A DNA stretch of 64,000 nt from Halosegnis rubeus (GTDB lineage Archaea; Halobacteriota; Halobacteria; Halobacteriales; Haloarculaceae): positions 434,001 through 498,000 of the forward strand of contig NZ_QJOW01000002.1 of assembly GCF_009184545.1 (NCBI RefSeq), in the 5' to 3' direction. Below, piece by piece: positions 45,054 to 54,053 of this stretch (positions are counted from its first letter, which is position 1; each line of letters starts with the position of its first letter). The position numbers were made by a program, and so were the translations under genes. Under the pieces are notes generated by a model, which worked only from the letters and a program-made list of their open reading frames with translations, did no database searches and was not told the origin of the DNA.

Positions 45054-46982
45054 TTACTCCCCGATGAAGTCCGGCTCGATGGTCCGCGACTCGATTTCGG
45101 TCTCGAGGTGGGCGGCAAAGTCGTCGGTCGCCACGTCGTCGCGCTCGTTCTCGAAGCGGTCGCGCACCGAGACAGTGCCGGCCTCGGCCTCGTCGCCCCC
45201 GACGATGAGCATGTACGGCACGCGGTCGTCGTGGGCGGCGCGAATCTTCCGGCCGATGGTCCAGTCGTGGTCGTCCACTTCGACGCGGTGGTCGCCGAGT
45301 TCGTTCTTCACGCGGTGGGCGTAGCCGAGCTGGTCCTCCGAGATGGGGAGAATCCGGACCTGCTCGGGTGCGAGCCACGTCGGGAAGTTCCCCTTGAAGT
45401 GCTCGATTAACACGCCCATGAACCGCTCGAAGGAGCCGAGCAGCGCCCGGTGCACCATCACCGGGTGGTGTTCGTCGTTGTCCTCGCCGACGTACGTCAA
45501 GTCGAGTTCGCGGGGGATGTTGAAATCGAGCTGGATGGTGCCGACGGTCCACTCGCGCCCGATGGCGTCGTGCACGTCGATACCGATTTTCGGCCCGTAG
45601 AAGGCGGCCTCGCCGTCCTCGATGTCGTAGTCGAGACTCTCCGTCTCCATCGCGGCCTTCAGCGCGTCCGTCGCGTTGTTCCACACGTCCTCGCTGCCGA
45701 CGGCTCCCTCGCCGCGGGTCTCCAGCTTGTAGCTGATGTCGAAGCCGAAGTCGCCGTAGATGGTCTGAACGATGCGGAGCGCGTCGCGAATTTCGCCTTC
45801 GATTTGGTCCGTGCGGATGAACGCGTGGCCGTCGTCCTGCGTGAACCCACGCACGCGGAGCAGCCCCGACAGCTCGCCCGACTGTTCGTTGCGGTAGCAG
45901 GTGCCGAACTCCGAGAGCCGAATCGGGAGGTCACGATAGGAGTGGGTGGTGTCGTCGTAGATGTGCGCGTGGTTCGCGCAGTTCATCGGCTTCAGGCCGT
46001 ACTCGGTGTCGTCCTGCTCCCAGTTGAACATCTCGCCGTTCTCGGTGAAGTTCTCGTAGTGGCCCGTCGGCTTCCACAGCTCCGCTTTGTTGAGTTCGGG
46101 CGTCCACACCTCCTCGTAGCCGAGTTCGTCGTTTTTGCCGCGGATGTACTCCTCGAGCTCGCGGCGAATCGCCATCCCCGGGGGGTGGAAGTGGACACAG
46201 CCGGGCGAGTGGTCCGGAATCGAAAACAGGTCCATCTCCGAGCCGATCTTCCGGTGGTCGCGCTCTTCGGCTTCCTCGCGCATCTGGATGAACTCCTCCA
46301 AGTCGGCTTCCGACTCGAAGGCCGTCCCGTGGACCCGCGTGAGGGTGTCGTTGTCCTCGTCGCCCCGCCAGTACGACGAGGAGACGTTGAGCAGCTTCAC
46401 CGCGCCGATTTCGCCCGTCGACTCGATGTGTGGTCCCTGACAGAGGTCCTCCCAGTCGTCCTGCACGTAGAAGGAGACCGTCTCTTCGCCCGCGGCCTCC
46501 TCGGTGAGAATCTCGCGTTTGTACTCGTTGTCCTCGAAGGTCGCGAGCGCGTCCTCGCGAGAGCGCTCGACGCGCTCGATGTCGTAGTCGGCCTCGATGA
46601 TCTCCTCCATCTCGGCTTCGATTTCCTCCAGGCCGTCCTCGTCGAGGTCGACGTTCGTCACGTCGTAGTAGAAGCCGTCGTCGGTCGGCGGCCCGATGGT
46701 GAGTTTCGCCTCGGGATGGAGCCGCTGGAGGGCCTGCGCGAAGACGTGGGCCGCCGAGTGGCGCAACACCTGTCGATACTCGTCGCTCTGGTCGGTGACG
46801 ATGACGAGTCGGTCGCCGTCTTCGACCTCGTCGTGTCTGTCGGCGAGGTCACCGTTGATGACACCCGCCACCGTGTCGGCCCCGAGTCCGGGGCCGATCT
46901 CGTATGCTACGTCCTCGACACTCGACCCCTCGGGCACCGTCAGCTCGGAGCCGTCGGGAAGCGTGACCGTCACGTCGCTCAT
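45054..46982 (-). CDS. thrS: threonyl-tRNA synthetase
   Basis: 642 residues, bacterial-type architecture. The order is an N-terminal TGS domain (VTLPDGSELTVPEGSSVEDV), the SAD editing domain with HSAAH (about residue 75), a class II core with YGLKPMNCANHA and TCYRNEQSGELSGLLRVRGF, and the anticodon-binding domain (VRILPISEDQLGYAHRV). It charges tRNA-Thr in the cytoplasm. The full length and all zinc/threonine-binding residues are kept. It stands alone. Confidence 0.97.
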   Translation of the reverse strand: MSDVTVTLPDGSELTVPEGSSVEDVAYEIGPGLGADTVAGVINGDLADRHDEVEDGDRLVIVTDQSDEYRQVLRHSAAHVFAQALQRLHPEAKLTIGPPTDDGFYYDVTNVDLDEDGLEEIEAEMEEIIEADYDIERVERSREDALATFEDNEYKREILTEEAAGEETVSFYVQDDWEDLCQGPHIESTGEIGAVKLLNVSSSYWRGDEDNDTLTRVHGTAFESEADLEEFIQMREEAEERDHRKIGSEMDLFSIPDHSPGCVHFHPPGMAIRRELEEYIRGKNDELGYEEVWTPELNKAELWKPTGHYENFTENGEMFNWEQDDTEYGLKPMNCANHAHIYDDTTHSYRDLPIRLSEFGTCYRNEQSGELSGLLRVRGFTQDDGHAFIRTDQIEGEIRDALRIVQTIYGDFGFDISYKLETRGEGAVGSEDVWNNATDALKAAMETESLDYDIEDGEAAFYGPKIGIDVHDAIGREWTVGTIQLDFNIPRELDLTYVGEDNDEHHPVMVHRALLGSFERFMGVLIEHFKGNFPTWLAPEQVRILPISEDQLGYAHRVKNELGDHRVEVDDHDWTIGRKIRAAHDDRVPYMLIVGGDEAEAGTVSVRDRFENERDDVATDDFAAHLETEIESRTIEPDFIGE

Positions 46983-47129
46983 GTGTTCGTGAAGCCGGAC
47001 GCGCCGTATAAGCGTTTAGAGACGCTCGCCCGCTCACAGCCGTTGTCTTACCCGGCGACCGACCGTCGTTGAGCCGTTCGACGCGCGCAACCCGCCCGCG
47101 GCGACTCTACGCCCTTCGCAGTCGACTGC

Positions 47130-47555
47130 TCACTCGTAGCCGATCTCTGGTCGCAACTCCGAGTTCGACTTCGCGAACGTCCCCGACCCGCGGGCAACCT
47201 GGTTGCCGTCGTCGTCGTACGCGACCGCCTCGCCGATGAGTTGACGCGGATTCTCGTTGACGACCCGCCCCTCGGCGCGAATCTCGCCCTCCGAGACGGG
47301 CCGCGTCAGGTGGATGTTGAAGTTGGTCGTCAACACGAACACGTCCTCGATGAGTGAGTTCACGGCGAAGAAGGCCGCGTCGTCGAGCAGCTTGAAGTAG
47401 ACCGAGCCGTGGACGCCGCCGGCGGCGTGGAACTGCTTTTCCTGTACCGGGACGGTCACGGTCGCTTCTCCCTCGCTAATCGAAATATCGGCGTCGTAGT
47501 CTTCGCTGGTCGGCGAGGAGAGATACATCCGTTCGAGCTTCTCGTAGTGGCCCAT
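47130..47555 (-). CDS. PaaI family (hotdog-fold) thioesterase
   Basis: 141 residues. HAAGGVHGSVYFKLLDDAAF matches the hotdog helix, with the conserved His/Gly and Asp of PaaI-type thioesterases. TTNFNIHLTRPVSEGEIRAE is the following strand. It probably hydrolyses acyl-CoA thioesters in the cytoplasm; the substrate is unknown. It is followed by the dgcA gene 27 bases away in the same orientation, but a shared function is not evident. Confidence 0.88.
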   Translation of the reverse strand: MGHYEKLERMYLSSPTSEDYDADISISEGEATVTVPVQEKQFHAAGGVHGSVYFKLLDDAAFFAVNSLIEDVFVLTTNFNIHLTRPVSEGEIRAEGRVVNENPRQLIGEAVAYDDDGNQVARGSGTFAKSNSELRPEIGYE

Positions 47556-47582
47556 ACGGGTGACACCGACGACCGGTAAAAA

Positions 47583-48599
47583 TCAGTTCCGGCGCGCGCC
47601 TGTGCCGACGACGCCAGTCGGGTCCAGCGACGGGACCGGCGGGCCGGCGAACGGGTCGGCCCCCTCGGCGAGCAGGAGCGAGCCGTCGAGGTCGGCGTAA
47701 TCGAGCAGCGGAGAGAGCTGGACGCCCGCCGCGATAGCAGCGTTCGACTCGATCATGCAGCCGAGCATCGTCTCCAGTCCGTGTGCGCGGGCGGCGTGGA
47801 GCGTCTCGACGGCCGGACGAATCCCCCCGCATTTCATCAGCTTCACGTTCGCGATATCGGCGATACCGGCGACTGCGGGCACATCCGAGGGGTCGACGAG
47901 CGACTCGTCGGCGGCAATCGGAACCGGGGACTGCTCGGTCACCCGTCTCATCCCCTCTGGGTTCTCGGCCGGGACCGGCTGTTCGACGAACTCGACGAGT
48001 CCGTCCAGTTCGCGACACAGCCGAACCGCCTGCTTGGGCGTCCACGCCTCGTTCGCGTCGACTCGGAGCCGCACGTCTGGAGCCGCCTCGCGGAGCGTCT
48101 CGACGATTTCGCGGTCGCGGTCCGTGCCGAGCTTCAGCTTCAACACGTCGTGGCCGGCGTCGCTCGCTGCCTCGGCCTTCCGTGCCATCTCTGCTGTCGA
48201 CGCGAGTCCGACCGTGAACGAGGAGGTCGGCGTCGAACTCGGGTCGAGCCCGAGATGCCGGTACAGAGGCAGGTCGTGTCGCTTCGCGGCGAGGTCGTGC
48301 ATCGCGATGTCGACTGCCGCCTTCGCCGCTGGATTGTCCCGGACGGCTCGGTCCATCGCCGCGTGTGCGGCGTCGATGTCGTGTGGGTCCCCTGGCAGTA
48401 CGTCGAACAGCCGGGGCAACACCGCCTCGACCGTGGCAGCCGTCTCGCCGTAGTGGGTCGACGGTGCGGCCGCACCGACGCCCGTCTCTCCCTCGTGGGT
48501 GAGTTCGACGACGACGTTCTCGCTTTCCGTCTGGACGCCACGGGCGATTTCGAACGGCTCGGCAAGCGCCATCGAGACGCGCTCGAAGCTGGCGTTCAC
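47583..48599 (-). CDS. dgcA: N-acetyl-D-glutamate racemase-like enolase superfamily enzyme
   Basis: 338 residues from a GTG that overlaps the upstream stop (GTGA). It has the enolase superfamily set: KLKLG with the catalytic lysine, RVDANEAW, EFVEQPVP, AADESL and KLMKCGGIR. General tools name such proteins dipeptide (L-Ala-D/L-Glu) epimerase. Its direct coupling to a DUF1611 gene matches the reported dgcN-dgcA pair of marine proteobacteria and haloarchaea, in which DgcN N-acetylates D-glutamate and DgcA epimerises the product to N-acetyl-L-glutamate. The pathway assignment is inference from that published context. Confidence 0.85.
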   Translation of the reverse strand: MNASFERVSMALAEPFEIARGVQTESENVVVELTHEGETGVGAAAPSTHYGETAATVEAVLPRLFDVLPGDPHDIDAAHAAMDRAVRDNPAAKAAVDIAMHDLAAKRHDLPLYRHLGLDPSSTPTSSFTVGLASTAEMARKAEAASDAGHDVLKLKLGTDRDREIVETLREAAPDVRLRVDANEAWTPKQAVRLCRELDGLVEFVEQPVPAENPEGMRRVTEQSPVPIAADESLVDPSDVPAVAGIADIANVKLMKCGGIRPAVETLHAARAHGLETMLGCMIESNAAIAAGVQLSPLLDYADLDGSLLLAEGADPFAGPPVPSLDPTGVVGTGARRN

Positions 48600-49621
48600 A
48601 GCACGGCCTCCAGAAGTTCGCCCACGCCGTCGCGAATCGGGTCCGTCACGGGGGCGGTGAGCTGTGACTGGTATCGCGTCTTCGCGTCGCTCGCCTCCGT
48701 CTCGTCGAGGTGGGCGGTGTTGAGTGCGCCGGCGACGACCTCCGTGGGTGCGACCGACTCCGCGAGCGACTCGTACAGTTCGGCGACGTAGCCAGGGTTC
48801 GGTATCTCGAAGTCCTCGTAGCCGTGAATCGCCTCCCGGCCGGCCTCGTGGCACAACACGAGCGAGTCGGGCATCGACCCGTGGAGGATGCCGAGCGTCA
48901 CCGGCGAGTACGCCGGATGGATGATACTACCTTGCCCCTCCACGAAGAGGTAGTCGTGGTCGCTGCGCTCGCGCACCATGCGCTCGACCGCGCCGGCGGT
49001 GAAATCACTCACCGTTCGGTCGACGGGAATTCCCCAGCCCTCGATGACGATACCGGTCTGTCCAGTGGGGATGAAGCCGGCGTCGACGCCGCGGTCGAGG
49101 GCCGCCTCGTACAGCTCCCGCGTGGTCGTCATCTTTCCCGTCGAGCAGTCCGTGCCGACGGTCGTGATTATCTCGGCGTCGAGGTCGCGAGCGACACCCT
49201 CCGCGACGGTCAAATCCTCTGGCGGGCGGCGCACGTCCCGCAGCTCCACGTCGTGTTCGCCGGCGAGGCGGGCGAACTCCGGGTCGTCGGCGAGGAAGTA
49301 ATGTAGTCCGGACACCACGTCAGCGCCGGACTCGATGGCGTGAGTCACGTCACCGCGCCACGTCTCGTCGAAGCTGCCGCCGATGGGCGCGATACCGATG
49401 ACGAGCGCATCGAAGTCGGGAGATTCGGAGCTGTTGGCGACGATTGGCGCGTCTGTCACGTCCGGGAGATAATCCGTGACGCGGGCGTCCGGGTCGTCGG
49501 CTGCGATGTCGCGGTCGAGCACGGCGACCACCTCGGCGTCGGCGTACCGGAGGATACCGGTAGCCGTCTTCGCGCCGTCGGGAAAGCCGCCGTGTGCGAG
49601 TACCGCAATCCGTCGTGTCAT
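48596..49621 (-). CDS. dgcN: DUF1611 protein, predicted D-glutamate N-acetyltransferase
   Basis: 341 residues from the ATG at 49621. The N-terminal Rossmann part (MTRRIAVLAHGGFPDGAKTA) is followed by a P-loop-like GTDCSTGKMTTT near residue 160 and the C-terminal conserved HPAYSPVTLGILHGSMPDSL. This is the DUF1611 layout. A DUF1611 member, DgcN, was shown to act on D-glutamate upstream of DgcA; here the two genes overlap by 4 bases. I rely on that context for the function. A more distant upstream start would add unrelated residues. Confidence 0.85.
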   Translation of the reverse strand: MTRRIAVLAHGGFPDGAKTATGILRYADAEVVAVLDRDIAADDPDARVTDYLPDVTDAPIVANSSESPDFDALVIGIAPIGGSFDETWRGDVTHAIESGADVVSGLHYFLADDPEFARLAGEHDVELRDVRRPPEDLTVAEGVARDLDAEIITTVGTDCSTGKMTTTRELYEAALDRGVDAGFIPTGQTGIVIEGWGIPVDRTVSDFTAGAVERMVRERSDHDYLFVEGQGSIIHPAYSPVTLGILHGSMPDSLVLCHEAGREAIHGYEDFEIPNPGYVAELYESLAESVAPTEVVAGALNTAHLDETEASDAKTRYQSQLTAPVTDPIRDGVGELLEAVL

Positions 49622-49663
49622 GCGGTTACAGACCGGAGCGGCGGACAAAAATCCCGCTATCGC

Positions 49664-50545
49664 TCACAGCGCGAACAGCCGCGTGCTCCAGAAGTCACGG
49701 ACGGCGCTGTCGAGTGCCGCCTCCGGGTCGCCCGTCGCGTCGACGCTCGCAGTCGCGTCGGCGTCGAACTCGCCCAACAGCGTCGACTCGCCGGCGACGT
49801 AGAGCCGATCGGCGTCGGCGTCGGCAATCGCGTCGCGACACCGGCTGACGTGGTCGCGAATCTGTCCGTCGCGGATGCGCTCGAACCGGCCCTGTGAGAA
49901 GCCGCCCTTCGAGTGGTCGGATTTCACGTCCGTCGTGAAGCCGGTCAGCGAGACGCGCTCGCTGGCTTCGTACACGCCGAGCGCGAACACGTCAGCGCGA
50001 ACGAGCGCGAACGCGAACTGACCGGTCGGCCGGAACCACGACTCGTCCACGTCGAACGAATCGGCCCACGCGACGCGCTCGTCGGGGACGAGTGCCGGCC
50101 GAAGCGCGACGCTCACGAGGTCGGCGTCGTCGGCGTAGACGACACACGGAGCGGCGCGCGCGACGAGCGTCGCGCGGTCGCCGAACTGCGCGCGAACCTG
50201 CTCGGGCAGGTCGTGTTCGTTCGTCACGACGGCGGTGAATGCGCCTTCCGGTCCCGTCTCGAGGCTCTGGAGCCGCGCGAGTACATCGTCGCGGCGGTCG
50301 CCGGTGAGCGTCTCCGTCCGGCGAAACTCCCGTTCGTCGTCGTCGCGCTCCTCGACGCGCCCCTCGAGGTCGGCGATGCGGTCGCGCAGGCGATTCAGTT
50401 CGCGCTCTGCCTCCTGTTTGGCGGCGACGGCGTCGCTGCGGCGTTCGCTTTCGGCGTCGCGCTCGCGTTCGAGGTGGTGGACCTGCTCTTCGAGTTCCTC
50501 GATGCGTTCTTTCAGCTTCGTGCGGCCGAGCAGGTCATCAAGCAT
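49664..50545 (-). CDS. archaeal Vms1-like peptidyl-tRNA release factor
   Basis: 293 residues from the ATG at 50545. An N-terminal coiled coil (about residues 5-75) precedes an eRF1 domain-2-like (VLRF1) region. The key loop is KGGFSQGRFERIRDGQIRDH, where GGFSQ resembles the release loop of Vms1 (GSxQ) and the GGQ of eRF1; the Gln would place water for cleavage of peptidyl-tRNA. Eukaryotic Vms1/ANKZF1 acts on stalled 60S ribosomes. The archaeal protein probably does a similar job. It lies divergent from the cis-prenyltransferase-like gene. Confidence 0.82.
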   Translation of the reverse strand: MLDDLLGRTKLKERIEELEEQVHHLERERDAESERRSDAVAAKQEAERELNRLRDRIADLEGRVEERDDDEREFRRTETLTGDRRDDVLARLQSLETGPEGAFTAVVTNEHDLPEQVRAQFGDRATLVARAAPCVVYADDADLVSVALRPALVPDERVAWADSFDVDESWFRPTGQFAFALVRADVFALGVYEASERVSLTGFTTDVKSDHSKGGFSQGRFERIRDGQIRDHVSRCRDAIADADADRLYVAGESTLLGEFDADATASVDATGDPEAALDSAVRDFWSTRLFAL

Positions 50546-50624
50546 ACTCGACGTTTGCCCGCTCTGGGTCAAAATCCTGGTGGGAGACCACGAGACTTAC
50601 GCCACCCGACGCGGGAGTACGGCC

Positions 50625-51233
50625 GTGGGACTGTACGACCGGTATCTCTCGGCGCGGCTCAGACTCGCGGACGCGCCGCTGCCCGAGCAGATCGCGCTCG
50701 TCATCACGGAACGGGACCTGCTGGAGCCCGGCGCGTACGACACGCTCACCGACCTGTTCACGTGGGCGTTCGACTACGGGGCTGCCCGCGTCACCGTCTC
50801 GGTCAGCGTGCTCGACGCCGACGCGATTCCGACCCTCCGCACGTCACTCGAATCGCTCGACACGCCCCGCGAGATGGCGATTCGCGGCCCAGACGACGAC
50901 ACGCCGGCCGACACGCCCGTGCAGGTCGCAATCGGTCTCGGCGGTCGCGAGGAGTTCGCAACGGCGGTTCGGGGTGTTGCGGAGGCCGTCGAAGCCGGCG
51001 ACCTCGCGCCCGAAGATATCGACGAGGGGACCATCGAGGACCGACTGCTGTTTCCCGAGGCCCCCGACCTGCTCATCAAGACCGGGGCCGAACGGCTCTC
51101 TGATTTCATGATTTGGCAGTCGGTGTACTCGGAGCTTTACTTCACCGACGTGAACTGGCGTGATTTCCGGAAACGGGAGTATCTGCGTGCGCTCCGAGAG
51201 TATCAGGACCGCCAGCGGAGGTTCGGGCGCTAG
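50625..51233 (+). CDS. cis-prenyltransferase-like protein lacking catalytic half
   Basis: 202 residues from a GTG. The C-terminal third, DLLIKTGAERLSDFMIWQ and VYSELYFTDVNWRDFRK, keeps the UppS dimer-interface and substrate motif very well. The N-terminal catalytic motif (DGNRR with the essential Asp) is absent; the protein begins GLYDRYLSARLRLADAPLPE instead. It is like the non-catalytic subunit of heteromeric cis-prenyltransferases (NgBR/Nus1 type). A complete UppS gene lies 1.6 kb downstream on the other strand. Function as a partner is my inference. Confidence 0.82.
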   Translation: MGLYDRYLSARLRLADAPLPEQIALVITERDLLEPGAYDTLTDLFTWAFDYGAARVTVSVSVLDADAIPTLRTSLESLDTPREMAIRGPDDDTPADTPVQVAIGLGGREEFATAVRGVAEAVEAGDLAPEDIDEGTIEDRLLFPEAPDLLIKTGAERLSDFMIWQSVYSELYFTDVNWRDFRKREYLRALREYQDRQRRFGR

Positions 51234-51365
51234 CCCGAACCCTGCCAGATGCGGGTGCGAATCTGGCTCTGGTTTGGCCGGTAGCTCGCCCCGGCGTGTT
51301 GCTCATCTCCGTTGGAGTCGACGGATGCGTGCGACGATTTTCCGACGCTGCCGGTCGCGCTGGGC

Positions 51366-52682
51366 CTAGCGCTCTTGCGTCTCTGTTTCCACGACGTGTC
51401 GGTCGGGGACGGCAAAATCTGGCTCTCGACCGATGGTCAGGAGACGTTCAGTGAGCGTCAGCTCTTCGGCTGCCGGACTCGGCTTTGTTATCGTCTGATA
51501 CTCGACGGAGACGCCCTCGGATTCGCTGGCGATGCGGACTGCCGTCAGCTGGTACGACGGATAGAAGACCGGTGGCAGAAGACCGATTATCCCATCACGT
51601 CGGTGGAGTCGCTTGAGCCACGTACCGGTGTTGACCAGCAGCCCTCCATCGACCTCCCGAATCGACGGTCGGTGGGTGTGACCATAGCAAAACACCGTCG
51701 TCTCCGGTTGTTCGGCGAAGACCTCGCGGGCGGCCTCCTCGTACGGCGTCTCAGTGTCAACAGTCAGTGCGGTCTCGAAAACGCCAAACCGACTGATGGT
51801 CTTGCGAACGTCCCTGCGGAGGAAGTACAACGGAACACCGACTAGTAGCAGAAGGCCGGTAACTGCCACGTTAACGACGAACAGGGACCAAATCGCAGTC
51901 CCGGTCCATCCGAACTGTCCGAGAAATTCGCTGGCCTGTGTAACTGGCATCGACCAGACGCCCGTCAAATCAAGGGCGGCGAGCACTGCCAAGACGGCAC
52001 TCACATTAAACAGCAGCAGAAACGGCACGAGCGAGTACCGAATGAGTGGGTTCATCTCGCGATAGAAGTACTTCGAGAACAGCCAGATCGGCATTCGCTC
52101 GGTGGGCGTGACCGTCTGGACATCCCGCAGCCAGTTGTACTTCCCGCGGTCGGAAAGTTGGCCGGCACGGCTGGTGATAAGCGTATTGTAGAAATATCCG
52201 AGCGGCGTCGCGTGCGGATTCCCCCAGTCATCAATCTGATTGTTGGGGTCCTGCTGGTGACCGTGCTCGAAGTGAATCGCCTGCGTGCCGACGCGCCGCG
52301 AAATCGACTCGTCTTGGACGAGGTCGACGTTGTACTCACCGAACCGTTCGACGTACTCATCGTACGCAGCCAGTTCGTGATCGTGGTTGCCCGGAATCAG
52401 CGTAATCTGGACGTTCGTTCCCGTCCGACGGAACTGCTCGAACAACGTCGGATACGTCTCCTCCAGTGTGTCGAACTTCTCGATTCCGTCGACAGTCGTG
52501 AACTCCCACAGCCCGAACGCGTCGCCGTTAATCACCAGCTCGGCGTTCTCATCGGTGTCCTCTAGCCGTCGTAAAAACCCCAGCAGCTCCTCGCGAAATT
52601 CGATCTCCTCCAGCTGTTCGTCGCCGCCGATGTGGAGGTCGCTGATGACGTAATAGACCCGATCATCGGCCACATCACTCAT
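51366..52682 (-). CDS. membrane-bound metallophosphoesterase
   Basis: 438 residues from the ATG at 52682. The N-terminal calcineurin-like domain has ISDLHIGGDEQ, NGDAFGLWEF, PGNHDHEL, HFEHGHQQDP and later YGHTHRPSI. Two or three hydrophobic helices (about residues 220-310) interrupt the domain before the last metal motif. It may act on a lipid or membrane-linked phosphate; the neighbouring UppS genes make a polyprenyl-phosphate link tempting but unproven. An open frame extends upstream without similarity. Confidence 0.85.
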   Translation of the reverse strand: MSDVADDRVYYVISDLHIGGDEQLEEIEFREELLGFLRRLEDTDENAELVINGDAFGLWEFTTVDGIEKFDTLEETYPTLFEQFRRTGTNVQITLIPGNHDHELAAYDEYVERFGEYNVDLVQDESISRRVGTQAIHFEHGHQQDPNNQIDDWGNPHATPLGYFYNTLITSRAGQLSDRGKYNWLRDVQTVTPTERMPIWLFSKYFYREMNPLIRYSLVPFLLLFNVSAVLAVLAALDLTGVWSMPVTQASEFLGQFGWTGTAIWSLFVVNVAVTGLLLLVGVPLYFLRRDVRKTISRFGVFETALTVDTETPYEEAAREVFAEQPETTVFCYGHTHRPSIREVDGGLLVNTGTWLKRLHRRDGIIGLLPPVFYPSYQLTAVRIASESEGVSVEYQTITKPSPAAEELTLTERLLTIGREPDFAVPDRHVVETETQER

Positions 52683-52850
52683 TCGTTGAATAACCGCGTC
52701 CGAGACTGAAATTGTTTCCGTCCGTCCGGACAGACCGGAGCGTCGCCGAGTCGCCCCCGAGCAGTGTGACGTGTACGCACCGAGATTCTGCGGTACGTGC
52801 ACCCGACGCTGAGCGACCGACGGACCCGACGCGGCGGGCGATGGACGCTG

Positions 52851-53759
52851 TCAGTCGGCGGTCGGCTCTACGTCTGTGTCAACGTCGAGCTCTGGGTCCT
52901 CTTGGTCTCCGACCCGGAGGACCCGGTTCGCTTCCCGAAGCTCGCTGTCGCGCAGCGACTCCACGAGCGTCCGGGCGCGCTGCGTTCGCGTCGTCCGCCA
53001 CGAGGCCTCCCGAGACTCGTAGGTGCGAATCGCGCGCAGGAAGTCGATGCGGCGAAACTCCGGCCAGAACGGGGTACAGAAGAAGACGGCCGCCTCGTTG
53101 CCGTTGGCGTGCCACGGCAGGAAGTTCGAGGTGCGCTCGTCGCCGCCCGTCCGGATGATGAGGTCCACGTCGCGGGTCGGCTGGGTGGTGAGCCGTCGGT
53201 TGAGCTCCGCGGCGTCGATGTCCTCGGTCGCAAGCGCGCCCGCCTGCACGTCGCGTGCGACCTCGCGGGCGGCTCCGAGCAGTTCCGCGCGGCCGCCGTA
53301 CGCGAGGGCGATGTTCAACTGCAGGCCGTCGTAGCTGGCGGTGCGGTCGTGGGCGTACCGGACGGCTTCACGCACCCGCGGCGGCAGTTCCTCCATCTCG
53401 CCGATGGCGCGAATCCGCACCTCGTCGGCGTGAATCTCGTCGCTGTCGGCGAACTCGTACAGCTTCGTCTCGATGAGGTCAAACAGCGATTCGAGTTCCT
53501 CGTCCGGTCGCTCGAAGTTCTCCGTCGAGAACGCGTACAGGGTGAGTTCCTCGACCCCGAGGTCGCGACACCACCGGAGCACGGACTCGGTCGTCTCGGC
53601 GCCCGCGTGGTGGCCTTGCGTCTCGTCGTCGCCCTGCTCGCGGGCGTAGCGGCGGTTGCCGTCTTGGATGACGGCGACGTGACTCGGCGTCGCCTCGATA
53701 CCGTGTGCTAGGAGCCGCTCGTACAGCGAGGTCGCGACGCGACGCAGCGGCGTCGTCAT
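52851..53759 (-). CDS. uppS: cis-prenyltransferase, UppS family (complete)
   Basis: 302 residues. HVAVIQDGNRRYAREQG holds the catalytic Asp near residue 33, TLYAFSTENFERP is the allylic substrate region, and DLIIRTGGDERTSNFLPWHA is the second substrate motif. The following segment (EAAVFFCTPFWPEF) diverges from the usual SELYFTDVLWPDF. It makes long-chain cis-polyprenyl phosphate used as a glycan carrier for N-glycosylation in archaea. The C-terminal 20 residues are acidic. Together with the shorter relative at 50625 it could form a heteromer. Confidence 0.93.
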   Translation of the reverse strand: MTTPLRRVATSLYERLLAHGIEATPSHVAVIQDGNRRYAREQGDDETQGHHAGAETTESVLRWCRDLGVEELTLYAFSTENFERPDEELESLFDLIETKLYEFADSDEIHADEVRIRAIGEMEELPPRVREAVRYAHDRTASYDGLQLNIALAYGGRAELLGAAREVARDVQAGALATEDIDAAELNRRLTTQPTRDVDLIIRTGGDERTSNFLPWHANGNEAAVFFCTPFWPEFRRIDFLRAIRTYESREASWRTTRTQRARTLVESLRDSELREANRVLRVGDQEDPELDVDTDVEPTAD

Positions 53760-53825
53760 TGGATTTACTCTACCGCGTACCGGTATCAGTCTTGTGACCC
53801 CCCGTCGGCGAGTGTAGCCGGTGGG

Positions 53826-53832
53826 TTTTTAC
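53826..53832 (+). promoter_or_regulatory. TATA-like element of cold-shock gene
   Basis: TTTTTAC lies 27-33 bases before the ATG at 53859, so the transcript is expected to be leaderless. Confidence 0.4.
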
Positions 53833-53858
53833 CTACGTCCACTCTTCGTCAAGACGCA

Positions 53859-54053
53859 ATGGCGACAGGAACTGTTGATTTCTTCAACGACACTGGCGGT
53901 TACGGCTTTATTGACACCGAGGACGCAGACGAGGACGTGTTCTTCCACATGGAAGACGTCGGCGGTCCGGACCTCGAAGAGGGACAGGAAGTGGAGTTCG
54001 ACATCGAGCAGGCCGAGAAGGGCCCGCGCGCGACGAACGTCACCCGACTGTAA
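53859..54053 (+). CDS. cspA: cold-shock domain protein
   Basis: 64 residues. The motifs GTVDFFNDTGGYGFID (RNP1-like) and DVFFHMEDV (RNP2-like) define the five-stranded cold-shock OB fold. It is strongly acidic as in other haloarchaea. It binds single-stranded RNA or DNA and may act as an RNA chaperone. Monocistronic with its own promoter. Confidence 0.95.
   Translation: MATGTVDFFNDTGGYGFIDTEDADEDVFFHMEDVGGPDLEEGQEVEFDIEQAEKGPRATNVTRL

Noticed and set aside
45450-47072. Plus-strand open frame of 540 codons
   Set aside because: It lies wholly antisense to thrS, which is unmistakable; long antisense frames are expected in GC-rich halophile DNA.
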